Source: GWE2-42-39 sp963668595
GTDB taxonomy: Bacteria > Bacteroidota > Bacteroidia > Bacteroidales > Prolixibacteraceae
Reading direction: 5' to 3'
Assembly: GCA_963668595.1 (NCBI GenBank)
Contig: OY764876.1
Location: 1,178,001 to 1,242,000 of the forward strand
DNA: 64,000 nucleotides
The number at the start of each line of letters is the position of its first letter. Position 1 is the first letter of the stretch. The position numbers and the translations under genes are program-made. Positions 50,407-59,149 of the stretch are shown in pieces. The notes under the pieces were generated by a model. The model saw only the letters and a program-made list of their open reading frames with translations. It was not told the DNA's origin and did no database searches.

Positions 50407-51984
50407 TTACTGGAATGCCGGGTAACCTGGGTTCTGTACGATGTTTTTATCGGCATCGTAAGCCGTGAGTGGTACCGGAAACAGAATTTTGTAAGCCGGA
50501 GTCTCCGTTGTTTTTTCGTAACGAGCCGCACAATATTTGTTAAAACGAATCAGGTCGTTACGGCGTGAGTTTTCCCAGTAAAATTCAAAGCCACGCTCAT
50601 TCAATATTTTATCCAGTGTTAGTTCTCCTGAGGTGTAGGTTTTAGCCCCTCGTTTGGCACGAACCGTATTAATATCAGTTAACGCACCAGCAGCATCTCC
50701 TTTGCGTAATTTTGCTTCGGCACGCATCAGGTAAGCATCCGACAAACGATAGTAGTTGTAGTCGTTTTCGCTTGCTCCCGGATAAGTTGTTGCCGGATTC
50801 GGTGCATATTTCACTACGCGCACTCCTTGTTCTTCCAGCGAATTGGCAACACTAAACTCAGGGGTAAAAATCAGCGGACGGCCACCATCTTTGGTAACCA
50901 GCGCCACACCCGATTTATTGTATTGCTGACCGACCAATAATCCGAGATTAAAACCGGTACTGCTTTTCAAACGATTATCGCTGAAACGCGGATCAGTCTG
51001 ATCCCATGTATTGTAGAAAGTAGGTGTGGTACAGCAACCATTCCAAAGGTTCGAGCTTGAATACGTACCAAAAGCCTGATTGTAATCCAGCGTCATATTA
51101 ATCCAGGGAATACCGCCAATACCAATAGCCGGATCAAAAATAACCGGCAGAACTGTTTCAGTCTGGTTCATGTAGGCAGCATTGTCGGCCAGATACAGTT
51201 TCCAGAAATCATCAGCCAGCGAATATTTTCCTGAATTGATAATTGCATCGCACTGGTCGATGGTTTCCTGCCATTTGGCTGTTCCGTCAGTAAAAGCCGG
51301 AGCTGTTCCGGTGTACACCTGATAATTCAGGTAAATTTTTGCCAGCAACATCTGAGCGGCAGCTTTGGTAATCCGGCCATAAGGAACAGCACCTTTCTCT
51401 TTCAATACCGCCACAATCTCGTTCAGTTCCGAAATCATCTTTTCCACAATCTGTGCACGGGTATAGTAATGCGGATCAGCAGCATAATCATATTCCGACG
51501 ATTCACGGTAAGGCATCTGCCCAAAACAGTCGTTCATCTGAAACATAGCCAAAGCACGAATAAAACGCACTTCTGCAATATATCCATCTATTTCGTCCGA
51601 CTGAGGCAATTTATCCATGTAGTAAAGTGCCACATTGCAACGCGCAAAGCCAATCAGATAACTGTTCCAGGTATTTTTCACATAGCTGTTTGCAGCAGTA
51701 TAATCGTGGGTAAACAAATCGCGGTAACTCGAACTGTTCCAATTAGCTCCACGAGTCGGAAAAGCCACTTCGTCGGTACAGGTTTGCTGCGCCAGCCAAC
51801 CGGCACCACGACTTTGGAGGTCGCGTAAAAAAGCATAGGCAGGGGCAACCAGCATTTCCACATTCTCCGGGTCTTCAACAATAGCAGAGCCATTCTGTTC
51901 GTCCAAAACTTCTTCCTTCAGATCGGTACAAGCCATAAACCCGGCAAGCAGAACCGACAGCGATATATATAGTATTTTCTTCAT
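50407..51984 (-). CDS. SusD/RagB-family glycan-binding lipoprotein
   Basis: A 525-residue surface lipoprotein. The signal MKKILYISLSVLLAGFMAC ends in the lipobox Cys, followed by TDLKEEVLDEQNGSA, the usual SusD beginning. TPR-like helices and the family C-terminus (LNERGFEFYWENSRRNDLIRF, FPVPLTAYDAD, NPGYP) are intact. It forms a lid on the SusC barrel encoded 21 bases upstream. Expected ligand: the alpha-glucan attacked by the GH13 enzyme encoded next; inference from context. Confidence 0.95.
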   Translation of the reverse strand: MKKILYISLSVLLAGFMACTDLKEEVLDEQNGSAIVEDPENVEMLVAPAYAFLRDLQSRGAGWLAQQTCTDEVAFPTRGANWNSSSYRDLFTHDYTAANSYVKNTWNSYLIGFARCNVALYYMDKLPQSDEIDGYIAEVRFIRALAMFQMNDCFGQMPYRESSEYDYAADPHYYTRAQIVEKMISELNEIVAVLKEKGAVPYGRITKAAAQMLLAKIYLNYQVYTGTAPAFTDGTAKWQETIDQCDAIINSGKYSLADDFWKLYLADNAAYMNQTETVLPVIFDPAIGIGGIPWINMTLDYNQAFGTYSSSNLWNGCCTTPTFYNTWDQTDPRFSDNRLKSSTGFNLGLLVGQQYNKSGVALVTKDGGRPLIFTPEFSVANSLEEQGVRVVKYAPNPATTYPGASENDYNYYRLSDAYLMRAEAKLRKGDAAGALTDINTVRAKRGAKTYTSGELTLDKILNERGFEFYWENSRRNDLIRFNKYCAARYEKTTETPAYKILFPVPLTAYDADKNIVQNPGYPAFQ

Positions 51985-52005
51985 AATGATTGATTCTTTA
52001 CAGGA

Positions 52006-55000
52006 TTAAAACTCGACATTAACACCAAAGGTGATTGTGCGTGCTTTCGGATAAGTAGTCCAGCCAATACCCATTGCCGGAACGCCATTCGATACACGGG
52101 TTGTATTTACTTCCGGATCGTAACCGGAGTAATCAGTCAGTACAAACAGATTATTTCCTGAAACATACGCACGCAAATTGCTGATGTATTTCTGACGTGG
52201 CAGCTTAAACGTATAACCCAGTGTTGCATTCGACAAACGCAGGTACGAACCGTCTTCGATAAAACGACTGGAGTAATTCAACACATTGCTGGTCGATTCA
52301 CCGGTTTTCAAAGCACCCGGAGTTGTATTCCAGCCACTGCCAAACAAACTCATCTGGTCGATGATATTAGCCAGGTTGTTATACACATCATTTCCGCTTA
52401 CACCGTTAAAGTTCAACGTCAGGTCAAATCCTTTCCATGCCACTGTTGTACTGAAATTATACGTGAAGTCAGGCAATGCATTACCAATCACACCTTCAAT
52501 TTCTTTTCCATCAGCATCCTTGGCGAAAATACTTTTTCCGTTTTCATCGAAACCAACAAATGTTTTTCCCCAGAATGTTCCGAGTGGTTCATTGTTGATG
52601 ATATACTGCGAAGGAGTTCCGGTAATACCCGGTCCACTTGGATAACCGGTCGCAATTTTCGACACATCCATATTTTTCACCTTATTGCTGATGGTCGAGA
52701 AATTCACGTTGGCCGACCAGTTAAAATCTTTTTTGCTGATAATAATCCCGTTCAACGAAACTTCCAGCCCTTTATTGATGATGTTCAGGTCTTTGTTTGT
52801 CCAGAACGTTGCCGTTGGCGAAGGCATTTTGGTTGCAACCAGCATCTGCACGTCGGTCGTATTTTTGTAGAACAAATCAAGTGTTCCGCTCAAACGGCCT
52901 TTCATAAAACCAAAATCCAAACCCCAGTTGTACTGAGTTGTTTTTTCCCATTTCAAATCCGGGTCAGGAGTACGGGTTAAGGTATAGCCCGGAATTACTG
53001 TTGAACCGCCATCCAGCACAGCTCCGGAAACCGATCCTAATGTGGCCTGCGAAATTTTTGAAGTAATTTCCTGATTTCCGGTGATCCCCCAGCCTAAACG
53101 CATTTTCAGGTTAGTGAATACGTTCAGTTTTTTGATGAATTCCTCTTCCGACATCCGCCATCCCAAAGCGGTTGATGGGAAGTAGCCGTATTTATTGTTC
53201 TCGCCGAACTTGGTTGAACCATCGGCACGGAAATTCAGGGTCAACAAATATTTTTCCTTCAGGTTATAGTTTACACGACCAAAAAACGATTGCAGCTCAT
53301 TCACTGTAATGTCGGAGCCAACTACTGCCTGTGTATATTTACCAAGAGTCAAATCGTTCAGGTTATCAATTTCGCCCGAAGCAAAACCACTAACCGACAT
53401 ACTGTATGTATAAATTCTGAATTTCTGATAGGAATGTCCGGCTAGGAAGTTAAACTTATGCCCGCCGTTTATATCCAAATCATAAGTAAGGTAATTTTCA
53501 ATCATGTGGCTGCCCAGTTCAACATTATTGATGGTAGCAGTTCCTTTATCCGACATGTAGGAAAGCTGTGCATCCTGCGTTACTTTACGGGTTGCTTTGG
53601 TCTGGTCGGTTGAAACGTTCATTTTATAGTTCAATCCGTTCATCAAATGAAGCGATGCAGAAACACTTGCCAAAATACGATCCGTTTGCGTATTATCATT
53701 TGTCAGTTCAATCATTGCCAGCGGGTTGCGCACCTGATCCGATAACTGATAGTAAGTTCCGTCTTCGTTAAAAACCGGATAAGTCGGATTCAATTTCAAA
53801 GCTGAAAGCAAAAGGTCGCCTTCTACCCCACCTGATTCGCCCAACGGAGCACGCTGGTCGTTGGTGCGGGCAGCAGTAAGACCTGCTTCCAATGTTAAGC
53901 GGTCATTCAATGCTTTGGTTGAAACATTCAAACGACCTGAATACTTCTCCAGGCCGGTCTTCTTAACGATACCGTTCTGATCGAGATACCCCAACGAGGC
54001 GCGATAGGACGAATTTTTTGTTCCACCGCTCATCGAAAGACTGTGACTGGTGGTTGATGCCGAGTGGAAAATCTCATCCTGCCAATCGGTATTGTAGCCT
54101 TTATCAGCCGCTGGCAGTCCCAACGACGAACGAGCTTCGTTGTATTCATTTGCATTGAGCACCGTATATTTCTGAGGCAGTTGGGAGAATCCGGTATAAC
54201 CCGAGTACGACACAGCTGTTTTCCCTTCTTTTCCCTTTTTGGTGGTTACAATAACAACTCCGTTTGCGCCACGTGAACCATAAATTGCAGTAGCCGAAGC
54301 ATCTTTCAAAATATCAATCGATTCAATATCATCTGAATTAATAAAATTCAGAGGGTTTTTCGCAGCCGATGAACCAACTCCGGCAGTTGAAGCACCGCCC
54401 GGCTGAACATCGGTAATATCCAATGGAATACCATCAATCACATACAAAGGCTCCTGACCGGAACGAATTGAGTTGGCACCCCGCACACGCACAGAAACAC
54501 CAGCTCCGGGTTCACCGCCGTTGGCAACAATATTCACCCCTGCAACCCGTCCCTGAATCATGTCGGTTGGAGAAGTAGTAAGACCCACATTAAAATCTTT
54601 TGCGCTCAGGGTTGACACGGCCCCGGTAATGTCTTTCTTCTTTACCGCACCGTAACCAATTGCAACAACTTCTTCAATCCCCAAAGCATCTTCGTCCATA
54701 CTTACCAAAATCGTTTCTTTCCCTGCTACCGGAAGTTCAATCGTTTTCATCCCCACAAAAGAAAAAATCAGGTTTCCATCTGCCGGTACGTTGGTTAAGG
54801 TATAATTTCCTTCAAAATCGGAAACCGTACCATTCGATGTTCCTTTCACAATCACCGTTGCCCCGGGAAGCGCCTGTCCGGACGAATCAGTGATCTTTCC
54901 TTTTAGCGCTCTTACCTGTTTCCCATCTTTCGACTGTACCGATGACGACAATACAATTTGCCGCCCTACCAACTGGTAATTCACTCCCTTTCCGGCAAAT

Positions 55001-55302
55001 AGCTGCTGCAATACATCTTCCAGTTCTGCATTTTCTATACTGATTGAATAATCCTTCTCCACATCAATCTCGTTCCGGTTATAGGCAAAACGATATTTGG
55101 TCTCATTCTCAATTTTCATGATAATGTCGCCCAACTTCATTTCGTTAACCGAAAGCGAAATCCTTGAATTCTGGGTGTACGACTCCAGTGCAAACGACTG
55201 CATGATGCATACCAGCGATAAAATCAAAAAGAATCTCATAATTAAAAATGTTTTTTTAACGGCATGGCTATCCCACACTCCATTTCTGTTCTTTTTTTTC
55301 AT
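52006..55302 (-). CDS. SusC/RagA TonB-linked receptor with STN domain
   Basis: A 1098-residue outer-membrane transporter. After the signal region (MRFFLILSLVCIMQSFALES) come an STN domain (about 50-100, ISLSVNEMKLGDIIMKIENE), which contacts an anti-sigma factor; a carboxypeptidase-regulatory domain (about 130-205, KGKITDSSGQALPGATVIVKG); the TonB box region; the plug (VIDGIPLDI, SSATAIYGSRGANGVVIVTTK-like); and the barrel ending in TFGVNVEF. The STN domain with adjacent fecR and ECF genes indicates trans-envelope self-induction. First gene of the transport operon. Confidence 0.96.
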   Translation of the reverse strand: MKKKNRNGVWDSHAVKKTFLIMRFFLILSLVCIMQSFALESYTQNSRISLSVNEMKLGDIIMKIENETKYRFAYNRNEIDVEKDYSISIENAELEDVLQQLFAGKGVNYQLVGRQIVLSSSVQSKDGKQVRALKGKITDSSGQALPGATVIVKGTSNGTVSDFEGNYTLTNVPADGNLIFSFVGMKTIELPVAGKETILVSMDEDALGIEEVVAIGYGAVKKKDITGAVSTLSAKDFNVGLTTSPTDMIQGRVAGVNIVANGGEPGAGVSVRVRGANSIRSGQEPLYVIDGIPLDITDVQPGGASTAGVGSSAAKNPLNFINSDDIESIDILKDASATAIYGSRGANGVVIVTTKKGKEGKTAVSYSGYTGFSQLPQKYTVLNANEYNEARSSLGLPAADKGYNTDWQDEIFHSASTTSHSLSMSGGTKNSSYRASLGYLDQNGIVKKTGLEKYSGRLNVSTKALNDRLTLEAGLTAARTNDQRAPLGESGGVEGDLLLSALKLNPTYPVFNEDGTYYQLSDQVRNPLAMIELTNDNTQTDRILASVSASLHLMNGLNYKMNVSTDQTKATRKVTQDAQLSYMSDKGTATINNVELGSHMIENYLTYDLDINGGHKFNFLAGHSYQKFRIYTYSMSVSGFASGEIDNLNDLTLGKYTQAVVGSDITVNELQSFFGRVNYNLKEKYLLTLNFRADGSTKFGENNKYGYFPSTALGWRMSEEEFIKKLNVFTNLKMRLGWGITGNQEITSKISQATLGSVSGAVLDGGSTVIPGYTLTRTPDPDLKWEKTTQYNWGLDFGFMKGRLSGTLDLFYKNTTDVQMLVATKMPSPTATFWTNKDLNIINKGLEVSLNGIIISKKDFNWSANVNFSTISNKVKNMDVSKIATGYPSGPGITGTPSQYIINNEPLGTFWGKTFVGFDENGKSIFAKDADGKEIEGVIGNALPDFTYNFSTTVAWKGFDLTLNFNGVSGNDVYNNLANIIDQMSLFGSGWNTTPGALKTGESTSNVLNYSSRFIEDGSYLRLSNATLGYTFKLPRQKYISNLRAYVSGNNLFVLTDYSGYDPEVNTTRVSNGVPAMGIGWTTYPKARTITFGVNVEF

Positions 55303-55414
55303 AAATTTGAAATGTTAGTAATGTTAAATAAATACAACAGACTTTACTGATTTTGCGGGATTGCATTCGCGTTGCTTTCCCGCTTTTTTCAGAATCAATA
55401 ATTTTTTACATAGG

Positions 55415-56434
55415 CTAATTATTTAGTACGATTATATTTTTCTTCGAGAAACGATGATCGGTCAATGCAGTACGCTCTTCCACCACAAACTTCACCGAAG
55501 CAATTTTCGAAAGCAAATTCAAACATTCTTCCAGACTTTCGTTTTCAATCACCAGACGTATTCTCTCATTTTCAATATTCTTAGTTTTAAAATCGAATGT
55601 CACATTGTAAAAGCGACTCAATTTTTCGGTTGCTTCTTTCAGCGAAATATCTTTCATAACCAATAGGCCATCAATCCACGAAAGATAATCCGACGGATCG
55701 ATCATCACACTTTCTAGTTTATTGTTCGCCGGATGATAGACCACTCGCTCACTTGGAATCATTTCTTTGTGCAAACCATTCTGATTCGACAACAACACTT
55801 TTCCTTTTTCGAGAACCACTTCACAACTGTTCTCCTGCTGATAAGCCGTTACCCCAAAACGCGTCCCCAGCACCTGAACATCCAGATTGGCGGGTGTTTT
55901 CACCACAAATGGTTGTTTACTGTTGTGAAAAACATCGAAAAAAGCACGCCCATCCAGATACACTTCCCGCTGATTGTCATCACTCATGCGATATTTTAAT
56001 GAAGACTCCGCTCCGAGCCAGCCCGAAGTTCCATCAGGCAACTTGAAATAGCTACGATCTCCTGTGTTCGATGCAAATTCAATGAATGTGCTCTGAGCTA
56101 CCGGAGCATTCCTCTGTACAAAATAAATTGCAGATGAAATGATTATAGCCGCTACCAGAATGGCAGCCACGTATTTCAATCGATAAAATAACTGTATTAT
56201 TTTCGGTGTAACAGTACCGCTCGCGTTGATGCTTGCAAGCAAACCCGAAAACACATGATCCAGATTGGTATTGAGTTCTTTGTTCGCTCTGAAATCGTTC
56301 CACTGCTCATGCATTTGCTGCATGGTTTCCTCGTTCGAGTTTTTATCCCGAAAATACTTTTCAAGCATTTTATAGTCGCGAAGACTATATTTTTCCTTGT
56401 AAAAGTTATCAAGATGTTTCTTATTCGTTGCCAT
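55415..56434 (-). CDS. FecR-type anti-sigma factor
   Basis: A 339-residue inner-membrane regulator. Cytoplasmic part about 1-85, one membrane helix (KYVAAILVAAIIISSAIYFV, about 87-106), periplasmic FecR domain (about 120-215, FKLPDGTSGWLGAESSLKY) and a C-terminal secretin/TonB-like domain (DISLKEATEKLSRFYNVTFD). It holds the ECF sigma factor and responds to the STN domain of the SusC receptor. Between ECF and SusC genes, as usual. Confidence 0.94.
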   Translation of the reverse strand: MATNKKHLDNFYKEKYSLRDYKMLEKYFRDKNSNEETMQQMHEQWNDFRANKELNTNLDHVFSGLLASINASGTVTPKIIQLFYRLKYVAAILVAAIIISSAIYFVQRNAPVAQSTFIEFASNTGDRSYFKLPDGTSGWLGAESSLKYRMSDDNQREVYLDGRAFFDVFHNSKQPFVVKTPANLDVQVLGTRFGVTAYQQENSCEVVLEKGKVLLSNQNGLHKEMIPSERVVYHPANNKLESVMIDPSDYLSWIDGLLVMKDISLKEATEKLSRFYNVTFDFKTKNIENERIRLVIENESLEECLNLLSKIASVKFVVEERTALTDHRFSKKNIIVLNN

Positions 56435-56511
56435 TTTTCAAGTTCTAATACCAGTTATATCATCAGAACAAAAAAAAGTAGCCCTCCTGTTCTATTTTTT
56501 TTCAAAAAAAA

Positions 56512-57126
56512 TTAGATCGATTGAATTCGCGAAAACAAATAAAGAAGCAATAAACCAGATAAAGTATTGTCTTCCTTCACTTTGGAAATAATAAAACGAC
56601 GAGCCAGCGAAAGTTGCTTTTTAATAAACTGCTCACTCAATTCGAGTTGCAATGCAATTTCGCCTATTTTTTTCTCCTCTTTGTAACTCAGCAGAAATAT
56701 CTCTTTGCGCCGGGGAGGCAATAAATCGATCAGTTCGTTCACCGTTTTCGAAAACAGCTGAAAATCCAACTCATCATCCTGTTTTCCTGCATCAAGTAAA
56801 TACTCTTCAGCAAACAATCGCACATACTTTTCTTCCCGGTAGCGTTTCAAAAAACGCTGACGAATATTGTTGTAGGCAATGGTAAACAAGTACGCCTGAA
56901 ACGACGAATTGGTACGAAGATTTGCACGGTTTTCCCATATTTTCAGAAAAACTTCGCTCAGCAAATCCTCTGCATCCTGTTTGTCTTTCAAATATTTAAC
57001 CGAAAACTGATACAAGCGGTTCCCATACCGGTCAAACAGCATCTTAAAAGCATGCTTATTGCCCTCGTGCAACAAACTAATTAAGTCTGAATCAGTATGT
57101 GAAGCGTTTAAATTCAATCGATCCAA
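56512..57126 (-). CDS. ECF sigma factor (SusC/FecR-linked)
   Basis: About 204 residues. Region 2: DAEDLLSEVFLKIWENRANL; region 4: LPPRRKEIFLLSYKEEKKIGEIALQLELSEQFIKKQL. The open frame reaches ATG 57291, but that adds about 55 residues foreign to the family (259 in total). No ATG lies between, so a TTG start at 57126 or 57117 is likely. It should direct transcription of the downstream SusCD-GH13 genes. The dyad AATTCTGTACAGAATT would then lie in its leader. Confidence 0.85.
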   Translation of the reverse strand: MDRLNLNASHTDSDLISLLHEGNKHAFKMLFDRYGNRLYQFSVKYLKDKQDAEDLLSEVFLKIWENRANLRTNSSFQAYLFTIAYNNIRQRFLKRYREEKYVRLFAEEYLLDAGKQDDELDFQLFSKTVNELIDLLPPRRKEIFLLSYKEEKKIGEIALQLELSEQFIKKQLSLARRFIISKVKEDNTLSGLLLLYLFSRIQSI

Positions 57127-57136
57127 ATTGAGTTTT

Positions 57137-57152
57137 AATTCTGTACAGAATT
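57137..57152. promoter_or_regulatory. 16-bp perfect palindrome near the ECF sigma start
   Basis: AATTCTGTACAGAATT lies 11-20 bases upstream of the two TTG starts proposed for the ECF gene. It could be an operator. If ATG 57291 were the true start it would be coding sequence instead. Confidence 0.35.
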
Positions 57153-57377
57153 CAATTGGCAAAAAATCTGCTTTTCCTGCAAAAGTAACATTTAATTCGA
57201 ACGAAAATGCTTGACAGCAATCGCTTGAAACACCTCTTTCGCTGAAATACGAATGCTTTCTTATATGTCTATGTGCAAAAAGAAGATGCAATATTGAAAA
57301 ATCCGTAGTTTTGTCGTATTTTCAGCCGAAATTGAAAATATCAGAATAAAATAATCATCCACAAAAACTAATTTATC

Positions 57378-58289
57378 ATGACGATGAAACAAAATCGAAG
57401 AGATTTTTTCAAAGTGTCAGCCGCCGGTTCACTTGGCTTACTGCTTTTAGGCCCGGCAGCTTGTGCTCCCGCCGCTGTTGATCGCAAAAGCTTTGGCGTT
57501 GGTCTTCAACTTTATACAATTCGCGATGCCATGGCCGCCGATGTTCCCGGAACATTGAAAAAACTTTCGGACATGGGGTATAAAAATTTAGAATTAGCCA
57601 ACTACTCCGACGGCAAATTTTACGGCTATGTGCCACAGGAATTCAAAAAAATGGTAAACGATTTGGGCATGGACATTATCAGCAGTCACACCCAGGTAGA
57701 AGCTGCCGGAATCACCATTGAGAACGCAAAAAAGATGGCTGACGATCATGCCGAACTAGGCGTTAAATACTGCATACAGCCTTGGGTTCAGGAAGAAGAC
57801 CGCAACATCGAAACCTATAAAAAAATGATTGCCGACTGGAATCAGGTTGGTTTGGTAATGAAAGAAGTAGGCATTCAGTTTGGTTATCACAACCACAACT
57901 TCGAATTTGCGAACATCGACGGCATTGTTCCTTATTACGATTTGTTTATGCCTGAAATGGATCCGGCCCTGATTACCATGGAGATTGACCTTTACTGGGT
58001 AAATAAAGCAGGACAGGATCCAATTGAGATGTTCAACAAATATCCGGGACGCTTCCAGTTGTTCCACATGAAAGACATGTTTACCAAACAAGAACCATAT
58101 TTCGATGTAATTAAAGACGACATTGCCCCGGTAGGTGCAGGAGTAATCGACTTTAAAAGCATTTTGGCAGCGAAAGAAACTGCAGGAATGAAATATTTGT
58201 TTGTTGAAGATGACAATCAGGGCAATGGCAAACCATTCGAAGCTCTCGAAACAAGCATCAGCAATCTGACAACCAAAATTTTGGTATAA
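57378..58289 (+). CDS. Tat-exported sugar phosphate isomerase/epimerase-like TIM-barrel protein
   Basis: A 303-residue protein. The twin-arginine motif NRRDFFKVSAAGSLGLLLLG starts it, with a possible lipid-anchor Cys in AACAPAA, so it is exported folded. The AP-endonuclease-2-like TIM barrel shows GVGLQLYTIRDAM, GYHNHNFEF and MEIDLYWVNKAG, with FHMKDM and FVEDD supplying metal ligands. Xylose-isomerase-like members act on sugars; the substrate here is unknown. Divergent from the ECF gene, so it may be a further member of the glucan locus. Confidence 0.87.
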   Translation: MTMKQNRRDFFKVSAAGSLGLLLLGPAACAPAAVDRKSFGVGLQLYTIRDAMAADVPGTLKKLSDMGYKNLELANYSDGKFYGYVPQEFKKMVNDLGMDIISSHTQVEAAGITIENAKKMADDHAELGVKYCIQPWVQEEDRNIETYKKMIADWNQVGLVMKEVGIQFGYHNHNFEFANIDGIVPYYDLFMPEMDPALITMEIDLYWVNKAGQDPIEMFNKYPGRFQLFHMKDMFTKQEPYFDVIKDDIAPVGAGVIDFKSILAAKETAGMKYLFVEDDNQGNGKPFEALETSISNLTTKILV

Positions 58290-58311
58290 TAATTCCGTTT
58301 TTTACGATACA

Positions 58312-58353
58312 AAAACACGAAGTCTATTTATACAGGCTTCGTGTTTTCTTTTT
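58312..58353 (+). terminator. Terminator after the sugar isomerase-like gene
   Basis: Stem AAAACACGAAG (58312-58322) / CTTCGTGTTTT (58337-58347), 10-11 bp, with a T-rich tail (TTTTCTTTTTT). Confidence 0.85.
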
Positions 58354-58407
58354 TATTCGTAACAACAAAGCATTCATCTAAAAAATCGAATGTATTCATC
58401 ACTTATC

Positions 58408-58441
58408 AGATTTTATTTTCAGAAAATCTCATCTATTTTTG
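58408..58441 (+). promoter_or_regulatory. Dyad and -7-like box upstream of marR
   Basis: AGATTTT (58408-58414) and AAAATCT (58423-58429) form a 7-8-7 inverted repeat with a nested TTTTCAGAAAA. TATTTTTG (58434-58441), a TAnnTTTG match, follows, 24 bases before the MarR start. No good -33 element is visible. An autoregulatory operator is plausible. Confidence 0.4.
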
Positions 58442-58464
58442 TCTTATAAGAAAGAAAACAGAAA

Positions 58465-58950
58465 ATGGACACAACTGAAATATTAATTACCATCCGTAAA
58501 ATTGTACGTTCAATTAATCTTGAATCAAAAAAAATTCAAAAAGAACATGGAGTTAGTATTCCTCAGGTTTTATGCTTGAGTTATTTGCATGCGTCGCCTA
58601 ATTTCCAATCCACACAGGGAGAGATTAGACAATTTCTGAACCTAAATTCCAGCACAACCAGTGGAATTATTGATAGACTGGAACAAAAAGGAATGCTTGC
58701 TCGTCTTCCCAAACAAGGCGACAAACGGGTTGTCAGTATTATTTTGACATCAAAAGGAGCTTTACTTCTAAAAAACGTTCCATCACTTCTACACGAACAA
58801 CTTTCAGAAAAACTACAATCACTACCAGAAAGCAAGTTGCAGCAAATACAAGAAAGCTTGAATTTACTTACAATGTTGCTTGACATTCAAGAAATTGACG
58901 CTGCTCCGATGCTAACTATTGATGAACCTATTTTACAAAACGAAGAATAG
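58465..58950 (+). CDS. MarR-family transcriptional regulator
   Basis: A 161-residue winged-helix protein. VSIPQVLCLSYLHASP and LNLNSSTTSGIIDRLEQKGML form the HTH, and ARLPKQGDKRVVSIILTSKG is the wing with the conserved DxR motif. Helices at both ends dimerise. MarR proteins usually repress neighbouring genes and let go on binding a small ligand. The next gene is the lysine aminomutase, whose promoter is flanked by inverted repeats, so control of that operon (salt or lysine state) is a reasonable guess. Confidence 0.9.
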   Translation: MDTTEILITIRKIVRSINLESKKIQKEHGVSIPQVLCLSYLHASPNFQSTQGEIRQFLNLNSSTTSGIIDRLEQKGMLARLPKQGDKRVVSIILTSKGALLLKNVPSLLHEQLSEKLQSLPESKLQQIQESLNLLTMLLDIQEIDAAPMLTIDEPILQNEE

Positions 58951-59084
58951 AAATTTGCACACAACAGATCTAAATCGACACAACAAATACACACCTCCAC
59001 CACCAATCAACCAAATACCTGTTTTTAAGGAAATTAAAACATAAAACAATCACACATCAACACTTTAAAATCGGACAATAACAT

Positions 59085-59146
59085 TATTTCCTTTTGAAAT
59101 AGCATTTTAAAACGATACTTTTGTTCCTATAGAAACTATTTCAAAA
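59085..59146 (+). promoter_or_regulatory. kamA promoter framed by 11-bp inverted repeats
   Basis: TTTG (59093-59096), 19-base spacer, TACTTTTG (59116-59123): a perfect Bacteroidota promoter. TTTTGAAATAG (59092-59102) overlaps the -33 element and CTATTTCAAAA (59136-59146) lies just after the start site; they are perfect inverted copies. The left arm is also half of TATTTC-N5-GAAATA (59085-59101). A repressor at both arms could loop or block the promoter; the MarR protein next door is the obvious candidate. Confidence 0.7.
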
Positions 59147-59149
59147 ACA

